A DNA stretch of 64,000 bases from Rhodobacter sp. (GCA_020637515.1 JACKKG010000001.1:620001-684000); one strand, 5' to 3'. Numbered from the stretch's first letter, positions 7,915 through 15,921 are shown. Notes: generated by a model from the letters alone, not told the origin. Translations and numbers: made by a program.

Positions 7915-8955
7915 ATGGTCCATCTGTGGGTCCGGGCCGAGCAGCGCCCCAACGAGGAACGCGTCGGCCTGACGCCCGAGGGCGCGGCCACGCTGATCGC
8001 CCGGGGGTTCCGCGTCACCATCGAGGACAGCCCCACCCGCGCCCTGCCCCTGCAACCTTACCTGGACGCCGGCTGCGAGGCGGCGCCCTTTGCAAGCTGG
8101 CCCGCGGCCCCGGCCGATGCCATCGTTTTCGGGCTGAAGGAACTGCCCGACGACGGCACGCCCTTGCACCACCGGCATATCCTGTTCGGTCATGCCTATA
8201 AGGGGCAGCCCGACGGCCCCGCGCTGCTGGCCCGGTTCCAGGCCGGCGGCGGCACGCTTTTCGACCTGGAATCGCTGGTGGACGACACCGGCCGCAGGGT
8301 CGCCGCGTTCGGCTATTGGGCCGGGTTCGCGGGCGCGGGCGTCAGCGTGCTGGCCTGGACCGCGCAGCAGGCGGGCGGCCTCTGCCCGCCGGTCCGCCGC
8401 TGGGCCGACAAGACCGCGATGATCGCCGATCTGGCGGCGCGGCTGGGCGATGCCCGGCCCAGCGCCCTCATCATCGGTGCGCTGGGCCGGGTGGGCAGCG
8501 GCGCCGCCGACCTGTGCACGGCGCTGGGCCTGCCTGTCACACGCTGGGACGTGGCCGAAACCGCCAACGGCGGCCCCTTTCCGCAGGTGTTGGCGCACGC
8601 TTTGTTCTTCAACTGCATCCTCGCGCGCCCGGGCTGCCCGGTCTTTGTGCCGGCGGACAGCGGCACCCGGCCCCGTGCGCTGCGGGTCATCGGGGACATC
8701 GCCTGCGACCCGGGCAGCGCCTACAACCCGGTGCCCGTCTACGACCACGCAACCGATTGGGCGCACCCGGTGGTGCGGGTGCACGACGCACCCCCCCTCG
8801 ATGTGATGGCGATCGACAACCTGCCCTCGTTGCTGCCGGTCGAATCGTCGCGGGATTTCGCCGCGCAATTGCTGCCGCACCTGCAAGGGCTGGACCGCCC
8901 GGACCAGGGCGTCTGGGCCCGGGCCGAAGGCGAATTCCGCCGCTTCACGGCCTGA
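7915..8955 (+). CDS. Saccharopine dehydrogenase (NAD+, L-lysine-forming) family
   Basis: 346 aa. The ATG at 7915 follows the preceding TGA by one base and has AGGAG at 7903-7907. It has the alanine dehydrogenase/PNT-like N-terminal domain (LWVRAEQRPNEERVGLTPEGAATLI), the Lys1-type motif DLESLVDDTGRRVAAFGYWAG near residues 117-137 and the nucleotide-binding GALGRVGSGAADL near 187. It should catalyse the reversible NAD-linked formation of saccharopine from lysine and 2-oxoglutarate; in alphaproteobacteria the physiological direction is unclear because lysine is made by the diaminopimelate route. Family call is strong. Confidence 0.85.
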   Translation: MVHLWVRAEQRPNEERVGLTPEGAATLIARGFRVTIEDSPTRALPLQPYLDAGCEAAPFASWPAAPADAIVFGLKELPDDGTPLHHRHILFGHAYKGQPDGPALLARFQAGGGTLFDLESLVDDTGRRVAAFGYWAGFAGAGVSVLAWTAQQAGGLCPPVRRWADKTAMIADLAARLGDARPSALIIGALGRVGSGAADLCTALGLPVTRWDVAETANGGPFPQVLAHALFFNCILARPGCPVFVPADSGTRPRALRVIGDIACDPGSAYNPVPVYDHATDWAHPVVRVHDAPPLDVMAIDNLPSLLPVESSRDFAAQLLPHLQGLDRPDQGVWARAEGEFRRFTA

Positions 8956-9046
8956 TGGCCCCGCAGGGGTTCACCTCGGCCCGATAAGCAGGCATAGAGA
9001 ACGGTCCGGCGCCCCTTTTGCCCGGCGTATACTCTGGATCATCGAC

Positions 9047-10390
9047 ATGTCCGCCCCGACCGGCCTTCTTGCGAATGCCCGCGCCGTTCTGGTGCTGGGA
9101 TTGCCCCTGGTGGGCAGCCATGTGGCGCAATTCGCGCTGCACATCACCGACACGATCATGCTGGGCTGGTATTCCGTCACCGATCTGGCCGCCGGGGCGT
9201 TGGGCGCGACGGTGTTCTTCGTGCTGTTCACGCTGGGGTCGGGTTACGGTCAGGCGGTGATGCCGATGGTCGCCACCGCCGCCGCGGCGGGCGACGACAC
9301 CGAGGTCCGCCGCGCCACCCGCATGGGCATGTGGCTGTCCGTGGCCTTTGCCCTGCTGTTGCTGCCGCTGTTCCTGCTGGCCACGCCGCTTCTGGGTCTG
9401 TTGGGCCAGGACCCCGATGTCGCCCGGCTGGGCGGGGGCTACCTGTCGATCATCGGCCTGGGCATGGCACCGGCGCTGGTGGCGATGGCGGTAAAAAGCT
9501 ACCTGGCCGCGCTGGGGCGCACGCAGGTGGTGCTGTGGGCCACGGTGGGCGGGGTGTTTGTCAATATCGGCGTCAACTGGTTGCTGATCTTCGGCAATCT
9601 GGGCTTTCCCGAGCTGGGCGCGCGGGGCGCGGCCATTGCCTCGGTCACGGTGCAGATGGTCACACTGGCAATCATGCTGGTCTATGCAACGAACCTGCGC
9701 GCCTTGCGGCATTACCACCTGCTGCAACGCTTCTGGCGCGCGGACTGGTCGGCACTCAGGCAGGTGAACGCGCTGGGCCTGCCGATCGGCGGCGCGATGC
9801 TGGCGGAAACCGGACTGTTCGGGGCCTCGGCCATCATGATGGGGTGGTTCGGCAAACTGTCGCTGGCCGCGCATTCCATCGCGCTCGAGGTGACGGCGGT
9901 GTTCTTCATGGTCCACCTGGGGCTGGCCAGCGCGGCGACCGTTCTGGTCGGCCGGGCGCGGGGTCGCGGCGACACCCGGGCGGTGCGCGACTCGGCGCTG
10001 GCGGCCGTCATGCTGTCGCTGATCTTTGCCGGTATCACGGTGCTGCTGTATCTGCTGTTCGCGGAACCGATGGTGGGCCTGTTTCTGAAACCCGACGACC
10101 CCGAACGCGACGCGATCATCCCGGTTGGCGTGTCGCTGCTGATGGTGGCGGCGCTGTTCCAACTGGCCGACGGCGGGCAGGCGATGGCGATGGGGCTGCT
10201 GCGCGGCATGCAGGATACGCGCCGGCCGATGGTCATCGCGGCCGTGTCGTATTGGCTGGTGGGGCTGCCCGTGGCCTATGGGCTGGGCTTTGTCGCCGGG
10301 CTGGGCGGGGTCGGCATCTGGCTGGGCCTGACCGCCGGCCTGACGGCCGCCGCCGGCCTGTTGCACTGGCGCTTCTGGCGCAACCTGTGA
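9047..10390 (+). CDS. MATE-family multidrug/cation antiporter
   Basis: 447 aa with about 12 hydrophobic segments in two related halves. The N-terminal half begins NARAVLVLGLPLVGSHVAQFALHITDTIMLG, a MATE/NorM-type opening, and the second half has ALGLPIGGAMLAETGLFGASAIMMGWFG. It is an inner-membrane Na+- or H+-coupled exporter of cationic drugs or metabolites. No strong Shine-Dalgarno precedes the ATG at 9047. An intrinsic terminator (10399-10423) follows directly. Confidence 0.9.
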   Translation: MSAPTGLLANARAVLVLGLPLVGSHVAQFALHITDTIMLGWYSVTDLAAGALGATVFFVLFTLGSGYGQAVMPMVATAAAAGDDTEVRRATRMGMWLSVAFALLLLPLFLLATPLLGLLGQDPDVARLGGGYLSIIGLGMAPALVAMAVKSYLAALGRTQVVLWATVGGVFVNIGVNWLLIFGNLGFPELGARGAAIASVTVQMVTLAIMLVYATNLRALRHYHLLQRFWRADWSALRQVNALGLPIGGAMLAETGLFGASAIMMGWFGKLSLAAHSIALEVTAVFFMVHLGLASAATVLVGRARGRGDTRAVRDSALAAVMLSLIFAGITVLLYLLFAEPMVGLFLKPDDPERDAIIPVGVSLLMVAALFQLADGGQAMAMGLLRGMQDTRRPMVIAAVSYWLVGLPVAYGLGFVAGLGGVGIWLGLTAGLTAAAGLLHWRFWRNL

Positions 10391-10398
10391 AAACGAGG

Positions 10399-10423
10399 AA
10401 ACCCGGGCACAAGGCCCGGGTTT
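10399..10423. terminator. Bidirectional terminator between MATE gene and tRNA-Lys
   Basis: AAACCCGGGC (10399-10408), 5-nt loop, GCCCGGGTTT (10414-10423). The perfect 10-bp stem lies between two convergent transcripts. On the minus strand the stem is followed by a T-rich stretch, and on the plus strand the A/T ends of the stem give a short U tract. Confidence 0.85.
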
Positions 10424-10432
10424 CGAAGAAAG

Positions 10433-10507
10433 TGGTGAGCCGGATAGGGATCGAACCTATGGCCAACTGATTAAAAGTCAGTTGCTCTACCGCTGAGCTA
10501 CCGGCCC
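10433..10507 (-). tRNA. tRNA-Lys (anticodon TTT)
   Basis: On the minus strand the gene runs GGGCCGG...CCGGCTCACCA. The acceptor stem pairs GGGCCGG with CCGGCTC, the D arm contains TAGCTCAGCGGTAGAGC, the anticodon arm is ACTGA-CTTTTAA-TCAGT with anticodon TTT (complement of 10473-10475), and the T arm has GGTTCGATCC. The CCA end is encoded. Confidence 0.97.
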
Positions 10508-10519
10508 ACGATGCGAGGC

Positions 10520-10548
10520 TAACTAGAAAGAACTCAGGCCGGGGTCAA
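10520..10548 (-). promoter_or_regulatory. Promoter of tRNA-Lys
   Basis: Minus strand TTGACC (complement of 10543-10548), exactly 17 bp, then TAGTTA (complement of 10520-10525). This places the start point a few bases upstream of the mature tRNA 5' end at 10507. Confidence 0.7.
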
Positions 10549-10615
10549 GGCAGAATCCGCCCTTTTTTCAACCTTGCGTGCGGTTCTTTGTGCCCGGCGC
10601 AGGATCGCTTTGCGC

Positions 10616-11332
10616 TCAGCCCGCGCTCAGCATGTAGCCCTCGCCCCGCACGGTCTGCAAAAACCGGGGACGGCGCGGGTCGGGTTCAATCTTGCGCCGC
10701 AGGCGGGTGATCTGCACGTCGATCGCGCGTTCCTGCGCGGTTTCGGCCCGTGCACCCCGGTCGCGGCCCAGGTGATCGACCAGCGCCTCGCGGCTGACGA
10801 CCTGCCCTGGACGGGCCGCCAGAACCCGCATCAGCGCCGATTCGGTCTGCGTCAGGCGCACCGGGTCGGACCCGTCGCGCAGCTCTCCGCTGTCCAGATC
10901 GTAGCGCATCCGCCCCAGAATCAGCGTCTGCGGGCCCGAGGGGCCCTGCTCGACCCGCGGTGCCCGGCGCAGGATGGCGTTGATCCGCAACACCAGTTCG
11001 CGCGGCTCGAACGGCTTGGCGACATAATCGTCGGCGCCTGCCTCGAATCCGGCGATCCGGTCGCGCGATTCGCCCCGGGCGGTCAGCAGGATCACCGGCG
11101 TCGCCGTCGACTCGCGCAGCCATTGGGTCAACGCGACCCCGTCTTCGCCCGGCATCATCACATCCAGAACGATCAGGTCAAAGGCCAGACCCGACAACAG
11201 CCGCCGCGCCTGGGCCGCGTCCCGGGCGGCGGTGATCATGAAGCCCTGCTTGATGAGATAGCGTTTCAGCAGTTCGCGAATACGTTCGTCGTCATCGACG
11301 ATCAGCAGGTGCGCCGGCGAGAGGTCGCTCAT
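10616..11332 (-). CDS. petR: OmpR-family response regulator PetR
   Basis: 238 aa. The receiver domain has the acidic pocket D13-D15, phospho-acceptor D57 (LIVLDVMMPGEDG), T84 and K106 (YVAKPFEP). The C-terminal winged helix has LTQTESALMRVLAARPGQVVSRE and the recognition region RAIDVQITRLRRKIEPDPRRP. The pair with the upstream MarR gene (4-bp ATGA overlap) matches the petP-petR operon of Rhodobacter. Established work there places petPR upstream of the cytochrome bc1 genes; those genes are not adjacent here. No histidine kinase is encoded beside it. Confidence 0.88.
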   Translation of the reverse strand: MSDLSPAHLLIVDDDERIRELLKRYLIKQGFMITAARDAAQARRLLSGLAFDLIVLDVMMPGEDGVALTQWLRESTATPVILLTARGESRDRIAGFEAGADDYVAKPFEPRELVLRINAILRRAPRVEQGPSGPQTLILGRMRYDLDSGELRDGSDPVRLTQTESALMRVLAARPGQVVSREALVDHLGRDRGARAETAQERAIDVQITRLRRKIEPDPRRPRFLQTVRGEGYMLSAG

Positions 11333-11829
11333 GACTTGCCATCCTTGAGGGCGTGATACTGCGTGCGCATCGACTCGTCCATCATCGCCTCCAGCACCTG
11401 CCGGAACCCGGCCACCGCCTGCGGTCCCGCCGCCCGATACGCCGCGCGCATCCGCGCGCGCTGCGCCTCGGACAACTGCCGCTCAAGGTCTGCACCGCGC
11501 GGGGTCAGAAAGAGATGCCGCTCGCGCCGGTCCTTGCGGCCGACCCGCGATTCGACCAGGCCGTCGGCGATCAGCGCGCGCAACACCCGGTTCAGGGATT
11601 GCTTTGTCACCCCCAGGACCGCCAGCAGATTGTTCACCGTGGTGCCCTGACTGCGGTTGATGAAATGCAGCGCCCGGTGATGCGCGCGCCCATATTCCAG
11701 ATCCGCAAGGATGCGATCCGGGTCGGCGGTAAAACCGCGATAGGCAAAGAACATCGCCTCGATACCCTTGCGAAGCTGCTCGTCGGTCAGGAACAGCAAC
11801 GCCTCGCCGCTGGTGGTGACGTCCGCCAT
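11329..11829 (-). CDS. petP: MarR-family regulator PetP
   Basis: 166 aa from the ATG at 11829 (MADVTTSGEALLFLTDEQL) with CAGGAGAA upstream; the longer frame to 11946 gives a sequence not typical of the family and crosses an inverted repeat. The winged helix is about residues 45-105: GTTVNNLLAVLGVTKQSLNRVLRALIADGLVESRVGRKDRRERHLFLTPRG. Its stop overlaps the petR start by 4 bp, so the pair is one operon. The upstream inverted repeat at 11870-11888 may be its own operator. Confidence 0.87.
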   Translation of the reverse strand: MADVTTSGEALLFLTDEQLRKGIEAMFFAYRGFTADPDRILADLEYGRAHHRALHFINRSQGTTVNNLLAVLGVTKQSLNRVLRALIADGLVESRVGRKDRRERHLFLTPRGADLERQLSEAQRARMRAAYRAAGPQAVAGFRQVLEAMMDESMRTQYHALKDGKS

Positions 11830-11869
11830 GCTCTGTGCATTCTCCTGCTCTGGGGCCGGGGTGTAGTTT

Positions 11870-11888
11870 AAGTCAGCGATGTTGACTT
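11870..11888 (-). promoter_or_regulatory. Inverted repeat upstream of petP, candidate autoregulatory operator
   Basis: AAGTCA (11870-11875), 7 nt, TGACTT (11883-11888): a perfect 6-bp dyad, 41 bp upstream of the petP start, in the divergent petP/ilvE intergenic region. Arm spacing suits a dimeric winged-helix regulator. Binding by PetP is inferred. Confidence 0.45.
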
Positions 11889-11990
11889 TCCAAGAATCTA
11901 TTGCTAGCAAACCGGCAGTTTGACGCAAGAATATGTCCGAATCCATTCGGATGCACGCAACAATCCTAAACGAGCCTGGGAGAGATGACG

Positions 11991-12860
11991 ATGGCCGGCG
12001 CCTATGACGACAGAGACGGGTTCATCTGGATGGACGGCGCGCTGGTGCCCTGGCGCTCGGCGAATGTCCACATTCTGACACACGCGCTGCACTATGCCTC
12101 GTCGGTGTTCGAGGGCGAACGCTGCTATTCGGGCAAGATCTTCAAAAGCCGCGAACACTCGGCCCGGCTGATCGAATCGGGACGGCTGCTGGATATGGAA
12201 ATCCCCTATTCGGTCGATCAGATCGAAGAGGCGAAATATGCCATGCTCAAGGCCAACGGCTGGACCGACGCCTATGTGCGCGCGGTCGCCTGGCGCGGTT
12301 CGGGCGAGGACATGGGCGTCTCGGCGCGCAAGAACCCGGTGCGGCTGGCGGTCGCCGGCTGGGAATGGGGCGCCTATTACGGCGATGCGAAATGGCAAGG
12401 CGCCAGACTCGACATCGCGAAATGGAAACGCCCCTCGCCGGAAACCATCCCCACCGCCGCCAAGGCCGCCGGCCTCTACATGATCTGCACCATGTCCAAA
12501 CACGCGGCCGAGGCCAAGGGCTGCTCGGACGCGCTGTTCATGGATTATCGCGGCTACGTGGCGGAAGCGACCGGCGCGAACGTGTTCTTTGTCAAGGACG
12601 GCGAAGTGCATACACCGCTGGCCGATGCCTTCCTCAACGGCATCACCCGCCAGACGATCATCGCAATGCTGAAGGACATGGGACTGACCGTCCACGAACG
12701 CCACATCATGCCCGAGGAACTGGCCAGCTTCTCGGAATGCTGGCTGACCGGCACCGCGGCCGAGGTGACACCCGTGGGCCAGATCGGCGACTTCCATTTC
12801 CAGGTCGGCGACCTGACGCGAAAAGTGTCGGACAGCTACGAGAAACTGGTCCGTAGCTGA
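11991..12860 (+). CDS. ilvE: Branched-chain amino acid aminotransferase
   Basis: 289 aa, PLP fold type IV. The catalytic lysine is K158 in PETIPTAAKAAGLYMICT, the same context as K159 of the E. coli enzyme. Other family motifs are ALHYASSVFEGERCY near residue 35, GYVAEATGANVFFVKDG and FLNGITRQTII. It transfers amino groups between Leu/Ile/Val and 2-oxoglutarate. Two ATGs lie at 11985 and 11991; the second is preferred because GGGAG at 11978-11982 is 8 nt away from it but only 2 nt from the first. Confidence 0.93.
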   Translation: MAGAYDDRDGFIWMDGALVPWRSANVHILTHALHYASSVFEGERCYSGKIFKSREHSARLIESGRLLDMEIPYSVDQIEEAKYAMLKANGWTDAYVRAVAWRGSGEDMGVSARKNPVRLAVAGWEWGAYYGDAKWQGARLDIAKWKRPSPETIPTAAKAAGLYMICTMSKHAAEAKGCSDALFMDYRGYVAEATGANVFFVKDGEVHTPLADAFLNGITRQTIIAMLKDMGLTVHERHIMPEELASFSECWLTGTAAEVTPVGQIGDFHFQVGDLTRKVSDSYEKLVRS

Positions 12861-12865
12861 GCCCA

Positions 12866-12885
12866 GCGGCAGCGGGGGCTGCCGC
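12866..12885 (+). terminator. GC hairpin just after ilvE
   Basis: GCGGCAGC (12866-12873), GGGG loop, GCTGCCGC (12878-12885), starting 5 nt after the ilvE stop. There is no T tract, so it may be a 3'-end stabiliser rather than a full terminator. Confidence 0.5.
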
Positions 12886-12899
12886 CCCCGCACCCCCGC

Positions 12900-12925
12900 T
12901 TCAAGGGGGGCACGCCCCCCTTGAA
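12900..12925. terminator. Second G/C-run hairpin in the ilvE-ubiG intergenic region
   Basis: TTCAAGGGGGG (12900-12910), CACG loop, CCCCCCTTGAA (12915-12925): a perfect 11-bp stem. It lies between two convergent genes and could help stop transcription from either side. Confidence 0.55.
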
Positions 12926-12983
12926 AATCCCCGTGCGTATTGGGGACAAGATGATGGGGGACCTGTGCCGGAATCATTCCCAT

Positions 12984-13011
12984 CTTTGCGCCTGAAATAT
13001 CCCGGGGGGTG
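12984..13011 (+). repeat. Dispersed intergenic repeat, copy 2
   Basis: Second copy of the 28-base element at 7347-7374 (25 of 28 identical; shared core AAATATCCCGGGGGGTG). It leads directly into a perfect 9-bp hairpin GTGGGGGGC-AGC-GCCCCCCAC at 13011-13031. Confidence 0.65.
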
Positions 13012-13031
13012 TGGGGGGCAGCGCCCCCCAC
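13011..13031. terminator. Perfect hairpin attached to repeat copy 2
   Basis: GTGGGGGGC (13011-13019), AGC loop, GCCCCCCAC (13023-13031). It is the third strong hairpin within 170 bp of the ilvE-ubiG gap. No U tract follows. Confidence 0.5.
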
Positions 13032-13108
13032 CGGGTCGCCCGAGGGCTGGAGGCTGGAAGCCTCCCGGCCGAGGGCGAAACCCCACCGATCTTTTGGCGC
13101 AGACCCGC

Positions 13109-13849
13109 CTAACCGCGGCGAACCGACGCGGTGACGTAGTTCACGCTGAGATCGCGGGCAGACAGTGACCAGCGCCACAGCACGGGGTTGAACACCATCC
13201 CCGTGCGATCCACCGGATCCAGCCCGGCATCGCGGATCATCGCATCCAGTTCGTCCGGGGTGATGAACTTGCGCCAGTCGTGCGTGCCCCTGGGCAGCCA
13301 GCGCATCACCACCTCGGCCCCGAAGATCGCCACCGCGTAGCTTTTCGGATTGCGATTGAGGGTCGAACAGATCATCAGCCCGCCGGGTTTCAACAGGTCG
13401 TGACACGCGGTCAGGTAGGCCAGTGGATCGGCGACATGCTCGACGACCTCCATGTTCAGCACCACGTCGAACCGTTCGCCCGCCGCCGCCAGGGCCTCGG
13501 CTGTGGTGTGGCGATAGTCGATCGTCAGGCCAGACTGCTCGGCATGGACGCGCGCCACCGGCAGGTTGCCCTCGGCCGCGTCGGCGCCCACAACCTGGGC
13601 ACCCAGCCGCGCCATGGGTTCCGACAGCAGACCGCCGCCGCAGCCGATATCCAGCAGGCGCAGCCCGGCGAAGGGTTGCGGCGCGGTCAGGTCGCGGTCA
13701 AATTCGGCGGCAATCTGGCGGGTGACATAGTCCAGGCGGCAGGGATTCAGCATGTGCAGGGGCTTGAACTTTCCCTGCGGGTCCCACCACTCTGCGGCCA
13801 TCGCTTCGAACTTGGCGACTTCGGCGGGGTCGATGGTGGTCGTGGTCAT
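13109..13849 (-). CDS. ubiG: Ubiquinone biosynthesis O-methyltransferase UbiG
   Basis: 246 aa from the ATG at 13849 (MTTTTIDPAEVAKFEAMAAEWW), with GGAG about 9 nt upstream; an upstream in-frame extension to 13930 is not family-like. SAM-binding motif I is LLDIGCGGGLLSEPMARLGA (about residues 63-82), with FDVVLNMEVVEHVADP and LLKPGGLMICSTLNRNPKS following. It performs the two O-methylation steps of ubiquinone synthesis at the membrane. Divergent from pip across about 70 bp. Confidence 0.95.
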   Translation of the reverse strand: MTTTTIDPAEVAKFEAMAAEWWDPQGKFKPLHMLNPCRLDYVTRQIAAEFDRDLTAPQPFAGLRLLDIGCGGGLLSEPMARLGAQVVGADAAEGNLPVARVHAEQSGLTIDYRHTTAEALAAAGERFDVVLNMEVVEHVADPLAYLTACHDLLKPGGLMICSTLNRNPKSYAVAIFGAEVVMRWLPRGTHDWRKFITPDELDAMIRDAGLDPVDRTGMVFNPVLWRWSLSARDLSVNYVTASVRRG

Positions 13850-13919
13850 TTCAGGGCTCCGGCTTGCCTTTTGTGCCGCCATCTGCGTGGAATGGGGCGA
13901 TGCGGGGTATATAGACCGG

Positions 13920-14897
13920 ATGATGGACAAGTCCCACGAACAAAAGAGCGCAGTCGCGCATCTCTACCCGCCGCTCGAGCCCCATGCGCGGCACAGCCTG
14001 GACGTGGGCGACGGTCACACGCTCTATGTCGAGGAATCGGGCAATCCTGCGGGCCGCCCCGTCGTCGTGCTGCATGGCGGGCCGGGTGGCGGCTCCAGTC
14101 CCATGATGCGGCGATTCTTCGATCCGGCGCATTACCGCATCGTGCTGTTCGATCAGCGCGGTTGCGGGCGCTCGCGCCCCCATGCCAGCGTCAGCGCGAA
14201 CAGCACGCAGCACCTGATCCGTGACATCGAGCAGATTCGCGCGACCCTGGGCATCGACCGCTGGATCGTGTTCGGCGGCAGCTGGGGCGCGACCCTGGCA
14301 CTGGCCTATGCGCAGACCCACCCCGCGCGCGCCGCCTGGCTGGTGCTTCGCGGCGTTTTCCTGGGCACGGCCGAGGAACTGGACTGGTTCTATGGCGGCG
14401 GCGCGGGCCGTTTTTATCCCGACCTCTGGTCACGCTTTGTCGATCCCATCCCCGAGGGAGAGCGCGGCAACCTGATCGCCGCCTATCATCGCCGCCTGTT
14501 CAGCGGCAATTTCGCCGAGGAAGCCCGCTTTGCCCGCCTGTGGGCCGATTGGGAAAACGCGCTGGCCAGTGTCGAGACCCGGGTGTTCCATGACACCCCC
14601 GTCGATTACGCGCGCGCCTTTGCCCGGCTCGAGAATCACTATTTCACCAACCATTGCTTCTTCGAGAGCGACGGGCAGCTGATCGCCGACCTGCCCCGCA
14701 TGGCCGAGGTTCCCGGCACCATCGTGCAGGGGCAGTTCGACATGATCTGCCCGCCGGTCACCGCCTGGCGGCTGCACCGACATTGGCCCAGCAGCACGCT
14801 GCGAATGGTGCCCATGGCCGGCCACGCCCTGTCCGAACCGGGCATCACGGCCGAGCTGGTGCGGGTGATGGACACGTTGCGCACCGCGCGGCGTTAG
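13920..14897 (+). CDS. pip: Proline iminopeptidase (peptidase S33)
   Basis: 325 aa alpha/beta hydrolase. Oxyanion motif HGGPGGGSS is near residue 52 and DQRGCGRS near 79. The nucleophile S121 is in GGSWGATLAL, and the triad is completed by D273 (QGQFDMICPP) and H301 (MAGHALSEP). The enzyme removes N-terminal proline from peptides in the cytoplasm. The start is either of two adjacent ATGs (13920 or 13923). Its 3' end overlaps the convergent next gene by 4 bp. Confidence 0.93.
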   Translation: MMDKSHEQKSAVAHLYPPLEPHARHSLDVGDGHTLYVEESGNPAGRPVVVLHGGPGGGSSPMMRRFFDPAHYRIVLFDQRGCGRSRPHASVSANSTQHLIRDIEQIRATLGIDRWIVFGGSWGATLALAYAQTHPARAAWLVLRGVFLGTAEELDWFYGGGAGRFYPDLWSRFVDPIPEGERGNLIAAYHRRLFSGNFAEEARFARLWADWENALASVETRVFHDTPVDYARAFARLENHYFTNHCFFESDGQLIADLPRMAEVPGTIVQGQFDMICPPVTAWRLHRHWPSSTLRMVPMAGHALSEPGITAELVRVMDTLRTARR

Positions 14898-15739
14898 CCC
14901 AGGCGGAATTCGGCGATTTCGGTGCGTTGCAGGACGCTCTGATTGTCGTCGGACACGGTCGTCGCCCAGATCCGCCCGGCACCGTCCCGCGTGATCGAGA
15001 TCCCCTCGTGATTGTCCAGCGCGCCCAGCGCGGTTTCCACCAGGGTTTCAGGCTGATCCCAGGCATCGGGGCGCAGGCGGCTGATGCGGGTCGCAAAGAA
15101 CGCCAGACGGAACTTGCGCTCCAACAGATAGAGATTGCCGTCGGGGCCGAAATCCGCGCCCACCGGGACAAACCCGCCCCGTCGCGGCACCCGCCCGGCG
15201 ACGTGCCACCGGTCGGTCAGCCGCCACAGGGGAAAACTGTCGCCGTCGGGGGTTTCGGGCAGGGTAAAGGCGACGCCCCGTGCATCCAGCGCCAACGCCT
15301 CGAGCGCGCGATTGCCCGGCAACCCGCGCCAGGCCGGATCGCGCGCCAGGCGTTGCGGGGCGCCCCGTTCGTCATCCAGCCGGGCAACGCGCGCGGGGCC
15401 TTCGTAGGACACGAACAGGGTGCCGTCGGGCCTCTGGTCCAGCCCCTCGCTGTCGCCGCCCCCGGCCAGGGGGAAATGCGCGATTTCCTCGATCCCGGTC
15501 AGGCGCTCGTCGGTGTCGCGCAGCAGCGCGATCCGCACCAGAAAGGCCCGGTCGCTCAGCACCAGGGCGCGGCGGCGGTCCGACCGCAGCTCGATCGCCG
15601 AGAAGCCGCCAAAATAGCGCCCCTGACCCTGCCAGCGCACCAGCGCGTCGGGGCGGCTGCTGACGGCGCGCGCGGCGCGCGCGGGCACCAGCGCGGCGGC
15701 GGCGGCCAGGGTCAGCAGATGGCGGCGCGAAATCGTCAT
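14894..15739 (-). CDS. Tat-exported esterase-like/phytase-like beta-propeller protein
   Basis: 281 aa from the ATG at 15739. The N-terminus MTISRRHLLTLAAAAALVPARA is a twin-arginine-type signal with an AxA cleavage site, so the protein is probably exported folded. The mature part has repeats typical of the esterase-like-activity-of-phytase family: GFSAIELRSDRRRALVLSD, GGDSEGLDQRPDGTLFVSYEG, NRALEALALDARG and ALDNHEGISITRDGAGR. The Asp/Glu-rich blade loops may bind Ca2+. Substrate unknown. It is divergent from rimP. Confidence 0.75.
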   Translation of the reverse strand: MTISRRHLLTLAAAAALVPARAARAVSSRPDALVRWQGQGRYFGGFSAIELRSDRRRALVLSDRAFLVRIALLRDTDERLTGIEEIAHFPLAGGGDSEGLDQRPDGTLFVSYEGPARVARLDDERGAPQRLARDPAWRGLPGNRALEALALDARGVAFTLPETPDGDSFPLWRLTDRWHVAGRVPRRGGFVPVGADFGPDGNLYLLERKFRLAFFATRISRLRPDAWDQPETLVETALGALDNHEGISITRDGAGRIWATTVSDDNQSVLQRTEIAEFRLG

Positions 15740-15797
15740 GACGACGGACCCTATGGGCGAATTCCGGCGTGCGAAACCGCCCCCGACGACATATCGC

Positions 15798-15826
15798 TTG
15801 AAGTTTACCGGACGCAGGCGTATAGC
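15798..15826 (+). promoter_or_regulatory. Promoter of the rimP-nusA-infB operon leader
   Basis: TTGAAG (15798-15803), 17-bp spacer, TATAGC (15821-15826). The predicted start near 15833 gives a roughly 70-nt leader ending at the terminator at 15903, upstream of rimP at 15922. Confidence 0.65.
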
Positions 15827-15841
15827 CACCTCAACAGCGGC

Positions 15842-15903
15842 GCTGCGGGGTCCAAACCCGTAGCCCACCGAACAGTTTCGCGGGCCGCTTCGGCCCGTTT
15901 TTT
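15842..15903 (+). terminator. Two-hairpin leader with intrinsic terminator upstream of rimP
   Basis: Hairpin 1: GCTGCGGG with CCCGTAGC around the loop GTCCAAA (about 15842-15864, one G-U pair). Hairpin 2: CGGGCCG (15881-15887), CTT loop, CGGCCCG (15891-15897), then six T residues (15898-15903). Because the promoter lies upstream and rimP downstream, this is either an attenuator or the 3' end of a short RNA. In E. coli the equivalent operon also has terminators before rimP and is controlled by NusA. Confidence 0.7.
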
Positions 15904-15921
15904 CATTTCTGGAGGTCCGCG

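Noticed and set aside
15842..15868. tRNA T-arm-like sequence before rimP (CGGG-GTCCAAA-CCCG)
   Set aside because: No acceptor, D or anticodon arms fit around it; the loop lacks the TTCRA pattern. It is better read as a leader hairpin.
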